Assembly (NCBI GenBank): GCA_026393755.1
Contig: JAPKZO010000036.1
Coordinates: 40,611 to 104,610 of the forward strand
Direction: 5' to 3'
Origin: Acidobacteriota bacterium
Lineage (GTDB): Bacteria > Acidobacteriota > Vicinamibacteria > Vicinamibacterales > JAKQTR01
Length of the DNA stretch: 64,000 bases
In this document: positions 34,324-45,525 of the stretch, piece by piece
Position numbering within the stretch: the first letter of the stretch is position 1
How the letters are laid out: each line of letters begins with the position of its first letter
Made by a program: the position numbers and the translations under genes
Notes under the pieces: model-generated
Told to the model about the DNA's origin: nothing
The model's database searches: none
The model's input: the letters and a program-made list of their open reading frames with translations, nothing else

Positions 34324-35406
34324 ATGGCAAAGATCGACGCGTTCTTCAAACTGATGCACGATCAGGGCGCCTCGGATCTCCATCTGGTGTCGGGCCAGCA
34401 ACCGATCATCAGGATTCGGGGAGACGTGGAACGGGTGAAGTTTGACGTCCTGGACAATGACAGCCTGAGAGCGATCCTGTATGAGATTGCCCCCGAACAT
34501 AAGGTCAAGGTCTTTGAGGAAACAGGCGACGTGGATTTCGCGTATGAGATCCCCGGGCTGGCGCGTTATCGGGCAAACTTCTTTCAGCAGAAGTTCGGCG
34601 TGGCGGCGGTGTTCCGGGAAATTCCAAGCAAGATCCAGACGTGTCAGGAACTCGGCCTCCCGTCGGTGATCTCAAAGCTCGCGTCCCTTCCGCGCGGGCT
34701 GGTGCTTCTCACCGGTCCCACGGGAAGCGGAAAATCGACGACGCTGGCTGCCATCATCGATGAAGCCAACCGCACCCGCAGGGACCACATCATTACGGTC
34801 GAAGACCCGATAGAGTTCGTCCACACCAGCCAGGGGTGCATCGTCAACCATCGGGAAGTGGGCGTTCATACGAAGAGCTTTTCGGCAGCTCTTCGCGCCG
34901 CATTGCGGGAGGACCCCGACATCATCCTGGTCGGCGAGTTGCGCGATTTGGAGACGATTTCCCTGGCCGTTGAGGCGGCCTCGACAGGACACCTGGTGTT
35001 CGGAACGCTGCACACGACCAGCGCCGCCAAGACAGTCGACCGCATCATAGAAGTATTCCCCTCGAACCAGCAGGCGCAGATTCGCTCGACACTCGCCGAC
35101 GGCATCCGTGCGGTGGTCGCCCAGATTCTGTTCAAGCGAATCGACAAGAAGGGACGCTGCCCCGCGTTGGAAATCCTGATTGCCAACTCGGCAATCCGCA
35201 ATCTGATCAGAGAATCCAAGACATTTCAGATTCCTTCGTTGATTCAGGTCGGCAAGAAGTTCGGGATGCAGCTCCTGGATGACGCCATTATGGAACTATT
35301 GACGAAGGGGTGGATTGATCCAGACGATGCGTATAACAAGTGTAACGACAAGACCAAGTTCAAGCCGTTCTTGAAGAGACCACCTGCGGACTTCACCGAG
35401 GTATAG
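34324..35406 (+). CDS. pilT: type IV pilus retraction ATPase PilT
   Basis: 360 residues. The N-terminal PAS-like part (SDLHLVSG, then RGD) leads to a AAA-type ATPase: Walker A GPTGSGKST, Asp box with VEDPIEFVH, Walker B ILVGELRD, His box FGTLHTTSA. The AIRNLIRE motif of retraction ATPases is present (AIRNLIRESKTF), which separates PilT from PilB. It drives pilus retraction and twitching at the inner membrane. It starts 63 bp after the glucan synthase and is followed by a second PilT-like gene; no PilB, PilQ or pilin gene is in the window. Confidence 0.93.
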   Translation: MAKIDAFFKLMHDQGASDLHLVSGQQPIIRIRGDVERVKFDVLDNDSLRAILYEIAPEHKVKVFEETGDVDFAYEIPGLARYRANFFQQKFGVAAVFREIPSKIQTCQELGLPSVISKLASLPRGLVLLTGPTGSGKSTTLAAIIDEANRTRRDHIITVEDPIEFVHTSQGCIVNHREVGVHTKSFSAALRAALREDPDIILVGELRDLETISLAVEAASTGHLVFGTLHTTSAAKTVDRIIEVFPSNQQAQIRSTLADGIRAVVAQILFKRIDKKGRCPALEILIANSAIRNLIRESKTFQIPSLIQVGKKFGMQLLDDAIMELLTKGWIDPDDAYNKCNDKTKFKPFLKRPPADFTEV

Positions 35407-35457
35407 CGAAGGGGCGGGCGTCGGCCACAGCATGGCCGCGCGAGCAGGAGAGCGGAT

Positions 35458-36624
35458 ATGAGGAAGCAGGAAATCGATTTCATGTTGGGGAAGATGCTCG
35501 ACGCCTACGAGGATTTGTCCGACGTGAACATCACCGTGGGGAAGCCGCTCCAGGTGGAGAGCGCCGGCGTGCTGAAGAGCGTGGAGATCGATCCGCCAAT
35601 CGGCATTCTCACCCCTTTCCAGACCGAGATCTTCGCGCTGAATCTGATCAACCAGGACCGCAGGCTGACCGAAGCGCTGCTGGCGGACGGATCATGCGAT
35701 TCTTCCTACGAACTCCCGGGCAGAGCCCGTTTTCGGGTCAACACCTTTTCTCAGCGGGGCAATTACTCCGTCGTGCTCAGGAAGCTCGAAACCAGGATCC
35801 CCACCTGTGAAGAACTGAATCTGCCGGAAGCCTTCCACAAGATGGCGGCAGAAAAAAACGGCATCATCCTGATCACCGGTGCCACGGGAAGCGGCAAGAC
35901 CACGTCCCTGGCGGCCATCCTGAATGAAATCAACGACACCCAGTCCGTCCATATCGTCACGCTGGAGGACCCCGTCGAGTTTGCCCACCCTCAGAAGATG
36001 GCGACCTTCAACCAGCGGGAAATGGGATCGGATTTCAGCACGTTTGCGGGCGGCCTGCGCGCCGCTCTCCGGCAGGCCCCCAAGGTGATCCTGGTCGGAG
36101 AAATGCGGGACCGGGAAACCGTGGAAATAGCCCTCAGCGCAGCGGAAACAGGACACCTGGTTCTCAGCACGCTTCATACCGTGGACGCCGGCAGCACCGT
36201 CAACCGTGCGCTCGGCATGTTTTCCCCGGAGGAGGAGAAGCAGATGCGGATCAGGCTGGCCGATACCGTGCGGTGGATCGTCTGCCAGCGGTTGCTTCCC
36301 AAGGAAGGAGGCGGGCGGGTGGGCGCCTTCGAGATCCTGGGGGCGAACCTGCGCACAAAGGACGCCATACTGCACGGGGAATCGGAGGGCAAGACGTTCT
36401 ATGAAATCATCCAGGCCGGAAGAGCCTTCGGCATGATTACGTTTGATGAGCACATCGTTGGTCTGTACGAAAACGGATCGATTTCAGAAGAGACGGCCCG
36501 GGCGTATGCCTCCAACAAGAGCGTTGTGGGAAGAGGCGTCGACGCCGTCAAGAGCGGCAAGGGCATGGCCACGACTGATATCGGCAAGTTGGAGCTGGAC
36601 AGGAGCTACCGCAGGCCGCGGTAG
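35458..36624 (+). CDS. PilT/PilU-like ATPase
   Basis: 388 residues. Walker A is GATGSGKTT, the Asp box contains LEDPVEFAHP, the His box is LSTLHTVDA. The Walker B segment reads QAPKVILVGEMRD, with Ala-Pro-Lys where PilT has Asp-Pro-Asp just before it. There is no AIRNLIRE; the C-terminal part contains ILGANLRTKDAI and ENGSISEETARAYASNK, as in PilU-type or PilT-2 proteins. PilU usually assists PilT in retraction. It lies 51 bp after pilT and 27 bp before a response regulator gene, an arrangement seen in motility operons. Confidence 0.88.
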   Translation: MRKQEIDFMLGKMLDAYEDLSDVNITVGKPLQVESAGVLKSVEIDPPIGILTPFQTEIFALNLINQDRRLTEALLADGSCDSSYELPGRARFRVNTFSQRGNYSVVLRKLETRIPTCEELNLPEAFHKMAAEKNGIILITGATGSGKTTSLAAILNEINDTQSVHIVTLEDPVEFAHPQKMATFNQREMGSDFSTFAGGLRAALRQAPKVILVGEMRDRETVEIALSAAETGHLVLSTLHTVDAGSTVNRALGMFSPEEEKQMRIRLADTVRWIVCQRLLPKEGGGRVGAFEILGANLRTKDAILHGESEGKTFYEIIQAGRAFGMITFDEHIVGLYENGSISEETARAYASNKSVVGRGVDAVKSGKGMATTDIGKLELDRSYRRPR

Positions 36625-36651
36625 GTGAAGCGAGGACGAGGAGTACGCGTC

Positions 36652-37167
36652 ATGCAGGAAGAGCAGGGGACTCCAAACGCGCCGGCGGCGGACCGCTATG
36701 ACGCCGCCGACAGGTCCTTTGATGTTGTGGAACCCGACGCCGAGACGGCCCTGGTCTGTGAAACCGACGTGACCGCGCGGGACGCACTCGTCAGCGTCCT
36801 GAAGAACATGGGTTACCAGACGACGCAGGCAGAATCTGCGCGAGAAGCCCTCAAGAGCATGCGGTTCTGTCTGTTCGACATGGTGGTTCTCGACGAACAC
36901 TTCGATTGTTCATCATCGGGCACGAACGAGGTGCTGGCGTATCTGCAGACGCTGAACATGGCCACCCGCAGGCAGATGTTCGTCGCCCTCATGAGCGACG
37001 CCTGCCGTACCATGGATAACATGGCGGCCTTCAACAAGAGCGTGAACGTCGTTATCAATGTGAAACATATCGACAGGGCGGGCACGATTCTCAAGGGCGC
37101 CCTGGCCGATCATGCCGGTTTCTACAGCATCATAAACGACACCCTGAGGAGACTCGGCAGGAAGTGA
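36652..37167 (+). CDS. single-domain response regulator-like protein
   Basis: 171 residues from the ATG at 36652, AGGAG eight bases upstream. It has an N-terminal extension of about 35 residues and then a receiver-like fold: LVCETDVTARDALVSVLKNMGY, the Asp region VVLDEHFD, MSDA at the place of the Thr/Ser site, and a Lys in NVKHID. The phosphorylatable Asp appears to be that in LDEHF. There is no output domain. The extra long loop and the position directly after a PilT/PilU pair suggest control of pilus retraction. It is operonic with the pil genes. Confidence 0.78.
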   Translation: MQEEQGTPNAPAADRYDAADRSFDVVEPDAETALVCETDVTARDALVSVLKNMGYQTTQAESAREALKSMRFCLFDMVVLDEHFDCSSSGTNEVLAYLQTLNMATRRQMFVALMSDACRTMDNMAAFNKSVNVVINVKHIDRAGTILKGALADHAGFYSIINDTLRRLGRK

Positions 37168-37256
37168 GAGCTCCGTCAGGAGCGAGCGTGTGTCTCGCGA
37201 GACGTCGTGAGAGGCAATCGTACGGCCCAGGAACGCATCGGTGCAGGAGGGACCCC

Positions 37257-37772
37257 GTGACTGACCAGCATATGTACCTTATCCCGAAAGCCCCGCGTCA
37301 GGTCACGCTCTGGGTTCATCCTGAGGGGCGCGTTGTCGGGTACATCTTCCTGAGTTTCCAGACCCACAAAGGTACCGGCGTGGAAGGGCTCTCTGACGTC
37401 CTCAACTCCGCTGACCCCTTCCTCGTACTCCAGCGTACGGACCGGGAAGGCCACGGGTTCTATAACAAGGGGGCGATCGTCCGGGTGGAATACGAGGAAG
37501 ACGATCTCCCGGCGTACGAAGGCAGTAAGACGCTCGACTGCCGTGTTTCAATGATGGATGGTCTGATCGTCGAGGGGAAGGTGCGGTACGTGTTGCCCCC
37601 GAACCGTGCACGCCTCTACGACTACCTCAACCTCCGTGAGGAGAGCTTCATCGCACTCTATCTCGAGGACCGCCGCATTTGTCTGCTGAACAAGACTCAC
37701 GTGGCGTGTGTCTCGTACCTCGGCGACGAGCGGGCAGAGGAATCGCCATCCGGCACCGTATTCCCCGCCTGA
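37257..37772 (+). CDS. hypothetical protein of the pilT cluster
   Basis: 171 residues, start at the GTG preceded by AGGAGG at 6-nt spacing. It is soluble with no signal peptide or membrane segment. The sequence starts VTDQHMYLIPKAPRQVTLWVHPEGRV and continues with alternating strands, ending in LYDYLNLREESFIALYLED and HVACVSYLG, which looks like a beta-barrel core. I do not recognise the family; the arrangement of short strands could be PilZ-like but the RxxxR motif is missing. It follows the response regulator by 89 bp. Only 17 bp separate it from the convergent acylase gene. Confidence 0.7.
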   Translation: MTDQHMYLIPKAPRQVTLWVHPEGRVVGYIFLSFQTHKGTGVEGLSDVLNSADPFLVLQRTDREGHGFYNKGAIVRVEYEEDDLPAYEGSKTLDCRVSMMDGLIVEGKVRYVLPPNRARLYDYLNLREESFIALYLEDRRICLLNKTHVACVSYLGDERAEESPSGTVFPA

Positions 37773-37789
37773 CCACCCGCCGCTTGCCG

Positions 37790-40027
37790 CTACTGCCCGG
37801 GGCGGTATTGCCGCTCGATGTGGCCCTCCAGTTGCGGGCGGTAGAAGTACACCTCTCTCATATCGCCCGTGCTGTATCGTGCGGCCTGATCGTTGAAGTG
37901 GGGAGACGACGGGTCGCCACTCTGTCCGCCGGCGGTGACGGCCTTGGCTGTGACGCGGTCGCCAAACTCGACGACGGCGACGAAGCTGTTCCCGCTCGTC
38001 CCGTACATCTTTCTGGTCCCCGTGTACGTGCGCGCGCCGAATGACGCCAGCGACCCCCACCGGGCCGACGTAAAGCCAACCGGGATGCTCGGCCTCGCGT
38101 CGTTGAACGGCTGGACAATGTCCCCGGTGAGCCGCTGGAACCGATTGATGTCACCCCACGGCGTCTTCCAGCTTCCGAAATCTCTCACAAGTCTGTCCGA
38201 AGCAGCCGAGAGCGATTGAAGCAACTGATCCGGCTTGGCCCGGCTCGCGACGTAATTGTCGACGGAGACTCCCGCCTTCCTGGCATCCTGCCCCACGCGC
38301 CGCCCGATATCCTCTCCCCAGAACACGGCGAGGGACGTGGCGACCGACGTCGCCGACCACCCGAGGTCCCAGGCCCGAAGGACGGCAATCTGATCCGACA
38401 GTTTCTGCTTGAGCGGATCGGCGGCCGGGCTCAAATCCCACGCCTTGACCAGGGCCGGTATCTGATCCTGGAACGCCGGAAGGTAGCTGTCGAACGCCGC
38501 CGCAATCAGAGAGTCCAGCGTGAAGTCTGTCTTCTTGTCGAGCACGCGCAGGGCGTGCACGCCCCTCGGGCTCTCCTCAGCGCCGCGATCCACATAGGAC
38601 GGGTAGTCCGTCCTCTTCGGGCTGTTGGGGCCGGCCGCCGACCACGGCCAGTTGTTGCAGTTATAGAGCCATCCATTCGCTGGATTCAGCAAGCCGGGGG
38701 TCTCGTCGATGGAATACATCCCGTTCCATTCCGTCGCCGGATCGCTGCCGTCCACCGGTTTGGTCCAGTCGAATCTGGTGTCGCGCTTCGGAATGAAGTT
38801 GGCGTGGAAGTACGCGATACGGCCGTCCGCGTCGGCATAGATCGTGTTGTTCGACGAGTTGGTGTGCAACTCCATCGTGTCGCGGAACGCCTTGTAGGTG
38901 GTCGCCTTGGTCCGGGAGAACGACTGCGTCAGCGCCTTGAGCGGCTCCTCCATCAGTCTGACGCTCACCCACTTGCCGTTGGCCTCGCGGACGATGGGTC
39001 CGTGATGAGTACGGTAGACCGTGAATACTCTGTCGGCCATCCCCGTGCTTGTCTTGTAGGGCACCGTGATCGTGCTCGCCTTCACCGGACGTTCTTCGGT
39101 GCCGTACCGGTAGTAAAAGCCGTCGCCTTTCTTCACGACCGATTCCAGGTACTCGTCGATGTTGTCCACGCCGCTCGACGTGTGCATCCATCCCGCGCGC
39201 TGGTTGAACCCCTGGTAGATGAAGAACTGGCCCCACGTCAGGGCACCATAAGCATTCAGGCCCTCGTCGCTGACCATTTGCGCCTCGGCTCTGAAGAAGA
39301 AGGAGGTATGGGGATTGATCAGCAGAAGGGCGTGGTGTGCCGTGGTGTTCGACGGGGCGATGGCGACGCCGTTGGATCCGGTGGGCTCAACCCAGTCGGG
39401 CCGGGGCGTGTCCCCCCGCGGATCCTCGGCTGACGCGTTTGGCCGGAGCGCCGGCGGCGCGAAAGCCGATGGGTTCGAAGGCGGCTGTTGCTTCTGACCG
39501 TAAAACGCCTCGAGTTGAGTCAGGTTGATCTGCTCAATATCTCCCCCGATGCTGCCCTCGCTGAAGGTGAGTGCCATCCAGGGCTCGAATCGCTTAATCA
39601 CTCGGGGCTTCACCGTCGGGTGCGTGCGAAGGTAGTAGTTCAAGCCGTCGGCGTACGCGTTCATCAGGGCCTTCAACCACGCCGGCGCCTTCTGGTACTG
39701 CGCCTTCATGTCTTCCGGGTCGATGAAGAGCTTCATGCGGAGGTCGCTGTACACCCGGGACTCCCCCTCGGCTTCCGCCAGGCGCCCCATGGAGTTGAGG
39801 TAGTTGGTCTCCACCCGGTTGAAGTCGTCCTCGGCCTGGGCGTACACCACGCCGAACACGGCATCGGCGTCAGTCTTTCCGTAGACGTGCGGAATGCCCC
39901 AGTTGTCTCTGATGATCGTGACATTCCGGGCCTGTTGTTCCCAGGAGGCGACTGCCTGATCGGGAGCTGCCTGCGAGGCGAACGAGGCGCCGACCAGCGC
40001 GAGTATGAGTGCGAGTTTCTTCATCAT
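37790..40027 (-). CDS. penicillin acylase family (Ntn) amidase
   Basis: 745 residues with a signal peptide (about 1-20). The family is made as a precursor that cuts itself: Gly217-Ser218 in EPTGSNGVAIAPS is the cleavage site and Ser218 becomes the N-terminal nucleophile of the beta chain. NWGIPHVYG, FGVVYAQAEDD and LLINPHTSF are conserved blocks of the S45 family. Members hydrolyse acylated amines, including acyl-homoserine lactones (PvdQ/QuiP types), beta-lactams and siderophore precursors; the substrate is not readable from sequence. A minus-strand TATAGA lies about 25 bp before the ATG as a possible -10. It is the first gene of a run of minus-strand genes. Confidence 0.9.
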   Translation of the reverse strand: MMKKLALILALVGASFASQAAPDQAVASWEQQARNVTIIRDNWGIPHVYGKTDADAVFGVVYAQAEDDFNRVETNYLNSMGRLAEAEGESRVYSDLRMKLFIDPEDMKAQYQKAPAWLKALMNAYADGLNYYLRTHPTVKPRVIKRFEPWMALTFSEGSIGGDIEQINLTQLEAFYGQKQQPPSNPSAFAPPALRPNASAEDPRGDTPRPDWVEPTGSNGVAIAPSNTTAHHALLLINPHTSFFFRAEAQMVSDEGLNAYGALTWGQFFIYQGFNQRAGWMHTSSGVDNIDEYLESVVKKGDGFYYRYGTEERPVKASTITVPYKTSTGMADRVFTVYRTHHGPIVREANGKWVSVRLMEEPLKALTQSFSRTKATTYKAFRDTMELHTNSSNNTIYADADGRIAYFHANFIPKRDTRFDWTKPVDGSDPATEWNGMYSIDETPGLLNPANGWLYNCNNWPWSAAGPNSPKRTDYPSYVDRGAEESPRGVHALRVLDKKTDFTLDSLIAAAFDSYLPAFQDQIPALVKAWDLSPAADPLKQKLSDQIAVLRAWDLGWSATSVATSLAVFWGEDIGRRVGQDARKAGVSVDNYVASRAKPDQLLQSLSAASDRLVRDFGSWKTPWGDINRFQRLTGDIVQPFNDARPSIPVGFTSARWGSLASFGARTYTGTRKMYGTSGNSFVAVVEFGDRVTAKAVTAGGQSGDPSSPHFNDQAARYSTGDMREVYFYRPQLEGHIERQYRPGQ

Positions 40028-40086
40028 TTCTTGCCGTCCTCTTCTATAGCCCCGACGTCGAACTCAACCGTTCTCAGACCCCCGGT

Positions 40087-40860
40087 TCAGGCATAGCGGG
40101 CCGGGTCGGCGAAGATGGTGTTATAGAGAGACCCCCCGCGGACCTCGTAGCCTTTGGCAGCCAGAAATTTCGCGATCGAGCTGTCCTCCTTCGCCGTGCC
40201 CATGCGGATGGTCTCCGCAATGATCGAGGCTGGCCGGTACTTCTTGAAGTTGAGCGTGCGGAGAACGGCCAGGTCCATTCCCTCGATGTCAATCGACACC
40301 AGGTCGGGCGCCTGGCCGAGATACTTCTCAATCAGGTGGTTCACCGAAATCAGTGGCATCTTGATGACGCGCTCGACCACATCCTCGTTGGCCTTGCCTC
40401 GCAGCATCTTCACCTGATCCGCCGAAAACGTGTTGAGCGCGGGTTGGCCGCGGATGACGTAGTAATCCGCCTCGGTCGCATCCGTCACGCCGATCCCGAC
40501 GTTGACAATGACGTCGTGCGGCCGATGCATGTGCAGGCGCTCTTGGTACATCGGATTGGGCTCGACCAGCACACCGTGACCACCCGACGACCAGTGCAGC
40601 ATGTACGTGTTGTTGGACTGGATCGGATCGGCCGCCCCGATGTCGACGTAGGTCGGCCGATCGATCTTCATCAAATCGCGCAGCAGATGGAACAGCACGA
40701 TGTCCTCGCCCTGCTGGGAAAACGACAGGCGGCCCGGCGACTTGGGAGCGGGCGGTGGCGGTGCAGGCGGCGGCGTGGGGCGAGGCCAGGCGCCGGCGCC
40801 GCCGATAGCCACACCTGACGCGCCGGCAACCAGTCCAGCCACAAAACTTCGACGATCCAT
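40087..40860 (-). CDS. FkbM-like methyltransferase with Tat-type signal peptide
   Basis: 257 residues. The C-terminal 200 residues follow the FkbM fold: FSQQGEDIVL, DIGAADPIQSNNTYML (SAM-binding strand), VLVEPNP, and DLVSIDIEGMDLAVLRTL, the family hallmark. The N-terminus is MDRRSFVAGLVAGASGVAIG, a twin-arginine signal with R-R-S-F, then a Pro-rich linker (PPPAPPPPAP). An SAM-dependent enzyme outside the cytoplasm would lack its cofactor, so either the start is wrong, the signal is a membrane anchor, or the domain has lost methyl transfer. GAGAGG lies eight bases upstream of the ATG, supporting the start. Confidence 0.8.
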   Translation of the reverse strand: MDRRSFVAGLVAGASGVAIGGAGAWPRPTPPPAPPPPAPKSPGRLSFSQQGEDIVLFHLLRDLMKIDRPTYVDIGAADPIQSNNTYMLHWSSGGHGVLVEPNPMYQERLHMHRPHDVIVNVGIGVTDATEADYYVIRGQPALNTFSADQVKMLRGKANEDVVERVIKMPLISVNHLIEKYLGQAPDLVSIDIEGMDLAVLRTLNFKKYRPASIIAETIRMGTAKEDSSIAKFLAAKGYEVRGGSLYNTIFADPARYA

Positions 40861-41114
40861 CTGCGCGGCCTCTCACAACAGGAGGGTGGTGGTTCGGAAC
40901 AGGACGTGTCCGCATGCGCCGCGTGCTCGCCGAGCATCGTCGGCTTGGACACTCGCCGGCCACATGGACCCTTGAAGCCACCAAGCGTACCACAGGCGTT
41001 CCCGGATGCGAGGTCGGAGAAACGGCGGTGTGAAGCGCCGCGCCCGTTACGGACGTGCCGTAGATCGGATGGGGGAGCCGGCGCGGGAACCGAGTGCCGA
41101 GGGGAGGCGTCAGG

Positions 41115-41456
41115 CTAGTCGGCGACGAGACAATGCTCGAAGCGGAAGTCCTCGAACTGCGCCGCCATCATCGCGCCGATCGGCTCGGCAGTCCCGGGCG
41201 CGATTCGCGTAATTCGGCCCGTGCAGCGGAAATTGTCTGGAGCCACGCCAGGCGCGGCTCCGCGCAGCGTGAGCCGCAGCTCGACCGGCGCGCCCTCCCA
41301 CAGACCCTGTGGGCCCAGGAACAACGCGCCAGTGCCGCTGACATTGACCGTGGTTCCCTCATGCCACTCCAGTTGGTACGCATGGCGGTACACCATGGGA
41401 ACCGCAAGAGGAAATCGGGGATCTCGGACGGTTTCCACTCGACTTTCCGTGGCCAA
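41115..41456 (-). CDS. PilZ domain protein
   Basis: About 113 residues from a TTG at 41456 with AAGGAG at 7-nt spacing; a GTG at 41486 is the alternative without one. The PilZ signature is visible: R-x-x-R in RDPRFPL, N-x-S-x-x-G in NVSGTGALF, and the barrel strands LWEGAPVELRLTL and RITRIAPG. PilZ domains bind cyclic di-GMP and alter a partner protein. No further domain is present. A possible promoter (TATACT on the minus strand, 41524-41529) lies upstream. The neighbour at 41601 is a response regulator on the same strand. Confidence 0.83.
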   Translation of the reverse strand: MATESRVETVRDPRFPLAVPMVYRHAYQLEWHEGTTVNVSGTGALFLGPQGLWEGAPVELRLTLRGAAPGVAPDNFRCTGRITRIAPGTAEPIGAMMAAQFEDFRFEHCLVAD

Positions 41457-41600
41457 GGCATTGCTCCTTCCGAGAGTCGATCCCACCCGGCGCCGTCAGG
41501 GCTGGGTCGGGATCATCGGGCGAAGTATACAAAAACCACAGACCCCTGACCATAGATCTGTAGCAATAGTGTCGCTCGGACCTTCAGTATAGAGATCCAC

Positions 41601-42239
41601 TCACACGAGGCCCCGCTTCTGCGCGAACAGGATCAGCTCGACGCGGCCTTTGACGCCGAGCTTCTCATAGACGTTGTGCAGGTGGATCTTGATCGTGCCG
41701 TCAGAGATGAACAGCGTCTCGGCAATTTCCTTGTTCTTCGCCCCCTTCACCACGAGGCGCACGACCTCGAGTTCGCGCGGGGTGAGTGCGGCCGTTATCT
41801 CGCGGGTGCCTTCCTCGCGCTTGATCGCTCGGTCCAGGGCGCGGAACACGGCGTTCAACTCGAGCCATTGCCCTCCCGCGTGGACTTTCTGGATGCACTT
41901 GACGAGCAGGTGCGTCGGCATCTCCTTCAGGATGATGCCGCTGACGCCGAGCCGCACGGCCTCGAGCAGTTGATCCTCATCCATTACGGCCGTCAGCAGG
42001 ACGACGCGCGTCGCCGGATGTGCGCGGGCGATCTCGCGGAGGACTGCCACTCCGTCTCTTCGGGGCAACTGGAGGTCCATCACGAGGACGTCGGGGTGAT
42101 GCGTCTCGACGGCCGCGAGCGCCTGTTCGCCGTCAGCGCACGCGGCGAGCACGGCGAAGTGGTCCTCCCGGAGGAACAGCTGCCGGAGTCCCTCGATGAC
42201 GATAGGGTGGCTGTCGGCCAGGACGAGGCTGATCGGCAT
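41601..42239 (-). CDS. LuxR/NarL-family response regulator
   Basis: 212 residues. The receiver domain (about 3-118) has the phosphorylated Asp in VLVMDLQLP, a Thr-type switch in VVLLTAV and Lys in GIILKEMP. A LuxR-type HTH follows (about 148-205): LTPRELEVVRLVVKGAKNKE, then SDGTIKIHLHNVYEKLGV. Such regulators are phosphorylated by a partner sensor kinase; none is encoded in the window, so it is an orphan here. The ribosome binding site is weak. Confidence 0.92.
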   Translation of the reverse strand: MPISLVLADSHPIVIEGLRQLFLREDHFAVLAACADGEQALAAVETHHPDVLVMDLQLPRRDGVAVLREIARAHPATRVVLLTAVMDEDQLLEAVRLGVSGIILKEMPTHLLVKCIQKVHAGGQWLELNAVFRALDRAIKREEGTREITAALTPRELEVVRLVVKGAKNKEIAETLFISDGTIKIHLHNVYEKLGVKGRVELILFAQKRGLV

Positions 42240-42523
42240 ATTTCGGGGCTCGATTCGTGCTCTCGAGGCGCGTCGGCCGACGATTATCGCCGCTGATTCT
42301 GGCGATTCCCTGAAAGACGATCGACTGGCACGAAGCCCTGAGCGAACGGCGCCACCTTATCACGAGCCCAAGGCGTATGCCACAGGGTATAGGGGAATTG
42401 TTCCCCGCGGCCACATACGACCCTTCGACCCAGCCGGAGTGTGCTGGCCACCAAGCCGCCAGTATGGACCGGGCAGGGCAGGGAACGCCGTTGTCGCGCG
42501 GCGCGTGCCCCTGGAGGCTGCTC

Positions 42524-44767
<2,244 letters not shown>

Positions 44768-44786
44768 TTATGAATAAACCCCTAAT

Positions 44787-44822
44787 TTAGCACGACGTCC
44801 GCACTCCGGTACAATAGAGGGA
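44787..44822 (+). promoter_or_regulatory. promoter of the elongation factor P-like gene
   Basis: TTAGCA (44787-44792), a 17-bp spacer and TACAAT (44810-44815). The next seven bases lead to the A of the ATG at 44822, so the transcript would start at or within a base or two of the start codon. Confidence 0.5.
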
Positions 44823-45397
44823 TGGCCGCACTGATTGAAGCAATCGAGATTAAGCGCAAGATGTTCTTCGAGTTCGACGACACACCCTACCTCTGTCTCG
44901 AAGTGGAGGTCTCCACACCAACGGCTCGGGGCGGTCAGACGCTGGTCCGGGTCAAGATGCGCAATCTGAAGACCAGGGCAGTGTTCGACAAGACGTTCAA
45001 GGCGTCGGACAGGTTCAAGGAGCCGGATCTCACCGAGGTGCCCGCCAGTTACCTCTACAGTGACGGTGACGCGTCGTACTTCATGGACCAGGAAAGCTAC
45101 GAAACCCTGGCGCTCGGCGGCGAGATGCTGGGGGACGCCAAGGACTTCCTGGTGGACGGATTCGTTGTGCGGGTGCTGATGTTCAACGGAAACGTGATTG
45201 GCGTGCAGATGCCGCAACAGGTCGAACTGACCATCACGTACACGGAGCCAGGCATTCGCGGCGACACGGCCAGCGGCAACGTCACCAAGGCGGCGACTCT
45301 GGAAACCGGCATCGAGATTCGGGTGCCCCTCTTCATCAGGGAGGGCGAGAAGGTGAAGGTCAACACCGAAACCCGCGAGTTCATGGGCCGGGCCTGA
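44822..45397 (+). CDS. yeiP: elongation factor P-like protein, YeiP/EfpL type
   Basis: 191 residues, the usual EF-P length with three OB/KOW-like domains. EF-P rescues ribosomes stalled on polyproline. The tip loop that carries the modified residue reads STPTARGGQTLV, with Arg in place of the EF-P Lys; this is very close to the SPTARGAATL loop of YeiP (EfpL). The C-terminus ETREFMGRA also matches the YeiP-type ending rather than EF-P. The core signatures SDGDASYFMD and TEPGIRGDTA are present. No EpmA/EpmB, EarP or deoxyhypusine-type modification genes are in the window. The -10 is only seven bases from the ATG, suggesting a leaderless mRNA. Confidence 0.85.
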   Translation: MAALIEAIEIKRKMFFEFDDTPYLCLEVEVSTPTARGGQTLVRVKMRNLKTRAVFDKTFKASDRFKEPDLTEVPASYLYSDGDASYFMDQESYETLALGGEMLGDAKDFLVDGFVVRVLMFNGNVIGVQMPQQVELTITYTEPGIRGDTASGNVTKAATLETGIEIRVPLFIREGEKVKVNTETREFMGRA

Positions 45398-45525
45398 TCG
45401 CCGTTCCAGAATTGGCGCCAGCAAGGGACCGCAGGGGTGTCGGCAGCCGGATTCTGGCGAAACTGCCGCCGCCCCGCCATCGTCTATACAAGTAGGGGTC
45501 GTGTGGGGGCTATGGAGGCGGCGTC

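Noticed and set aside
40886..40901. GGTTCGGAACA near the FkbM-like gene
   Set aside because: The left half (GTGGT) is poor and its orientation does not fit the minus-strand gene; no -10 at 21 nt.
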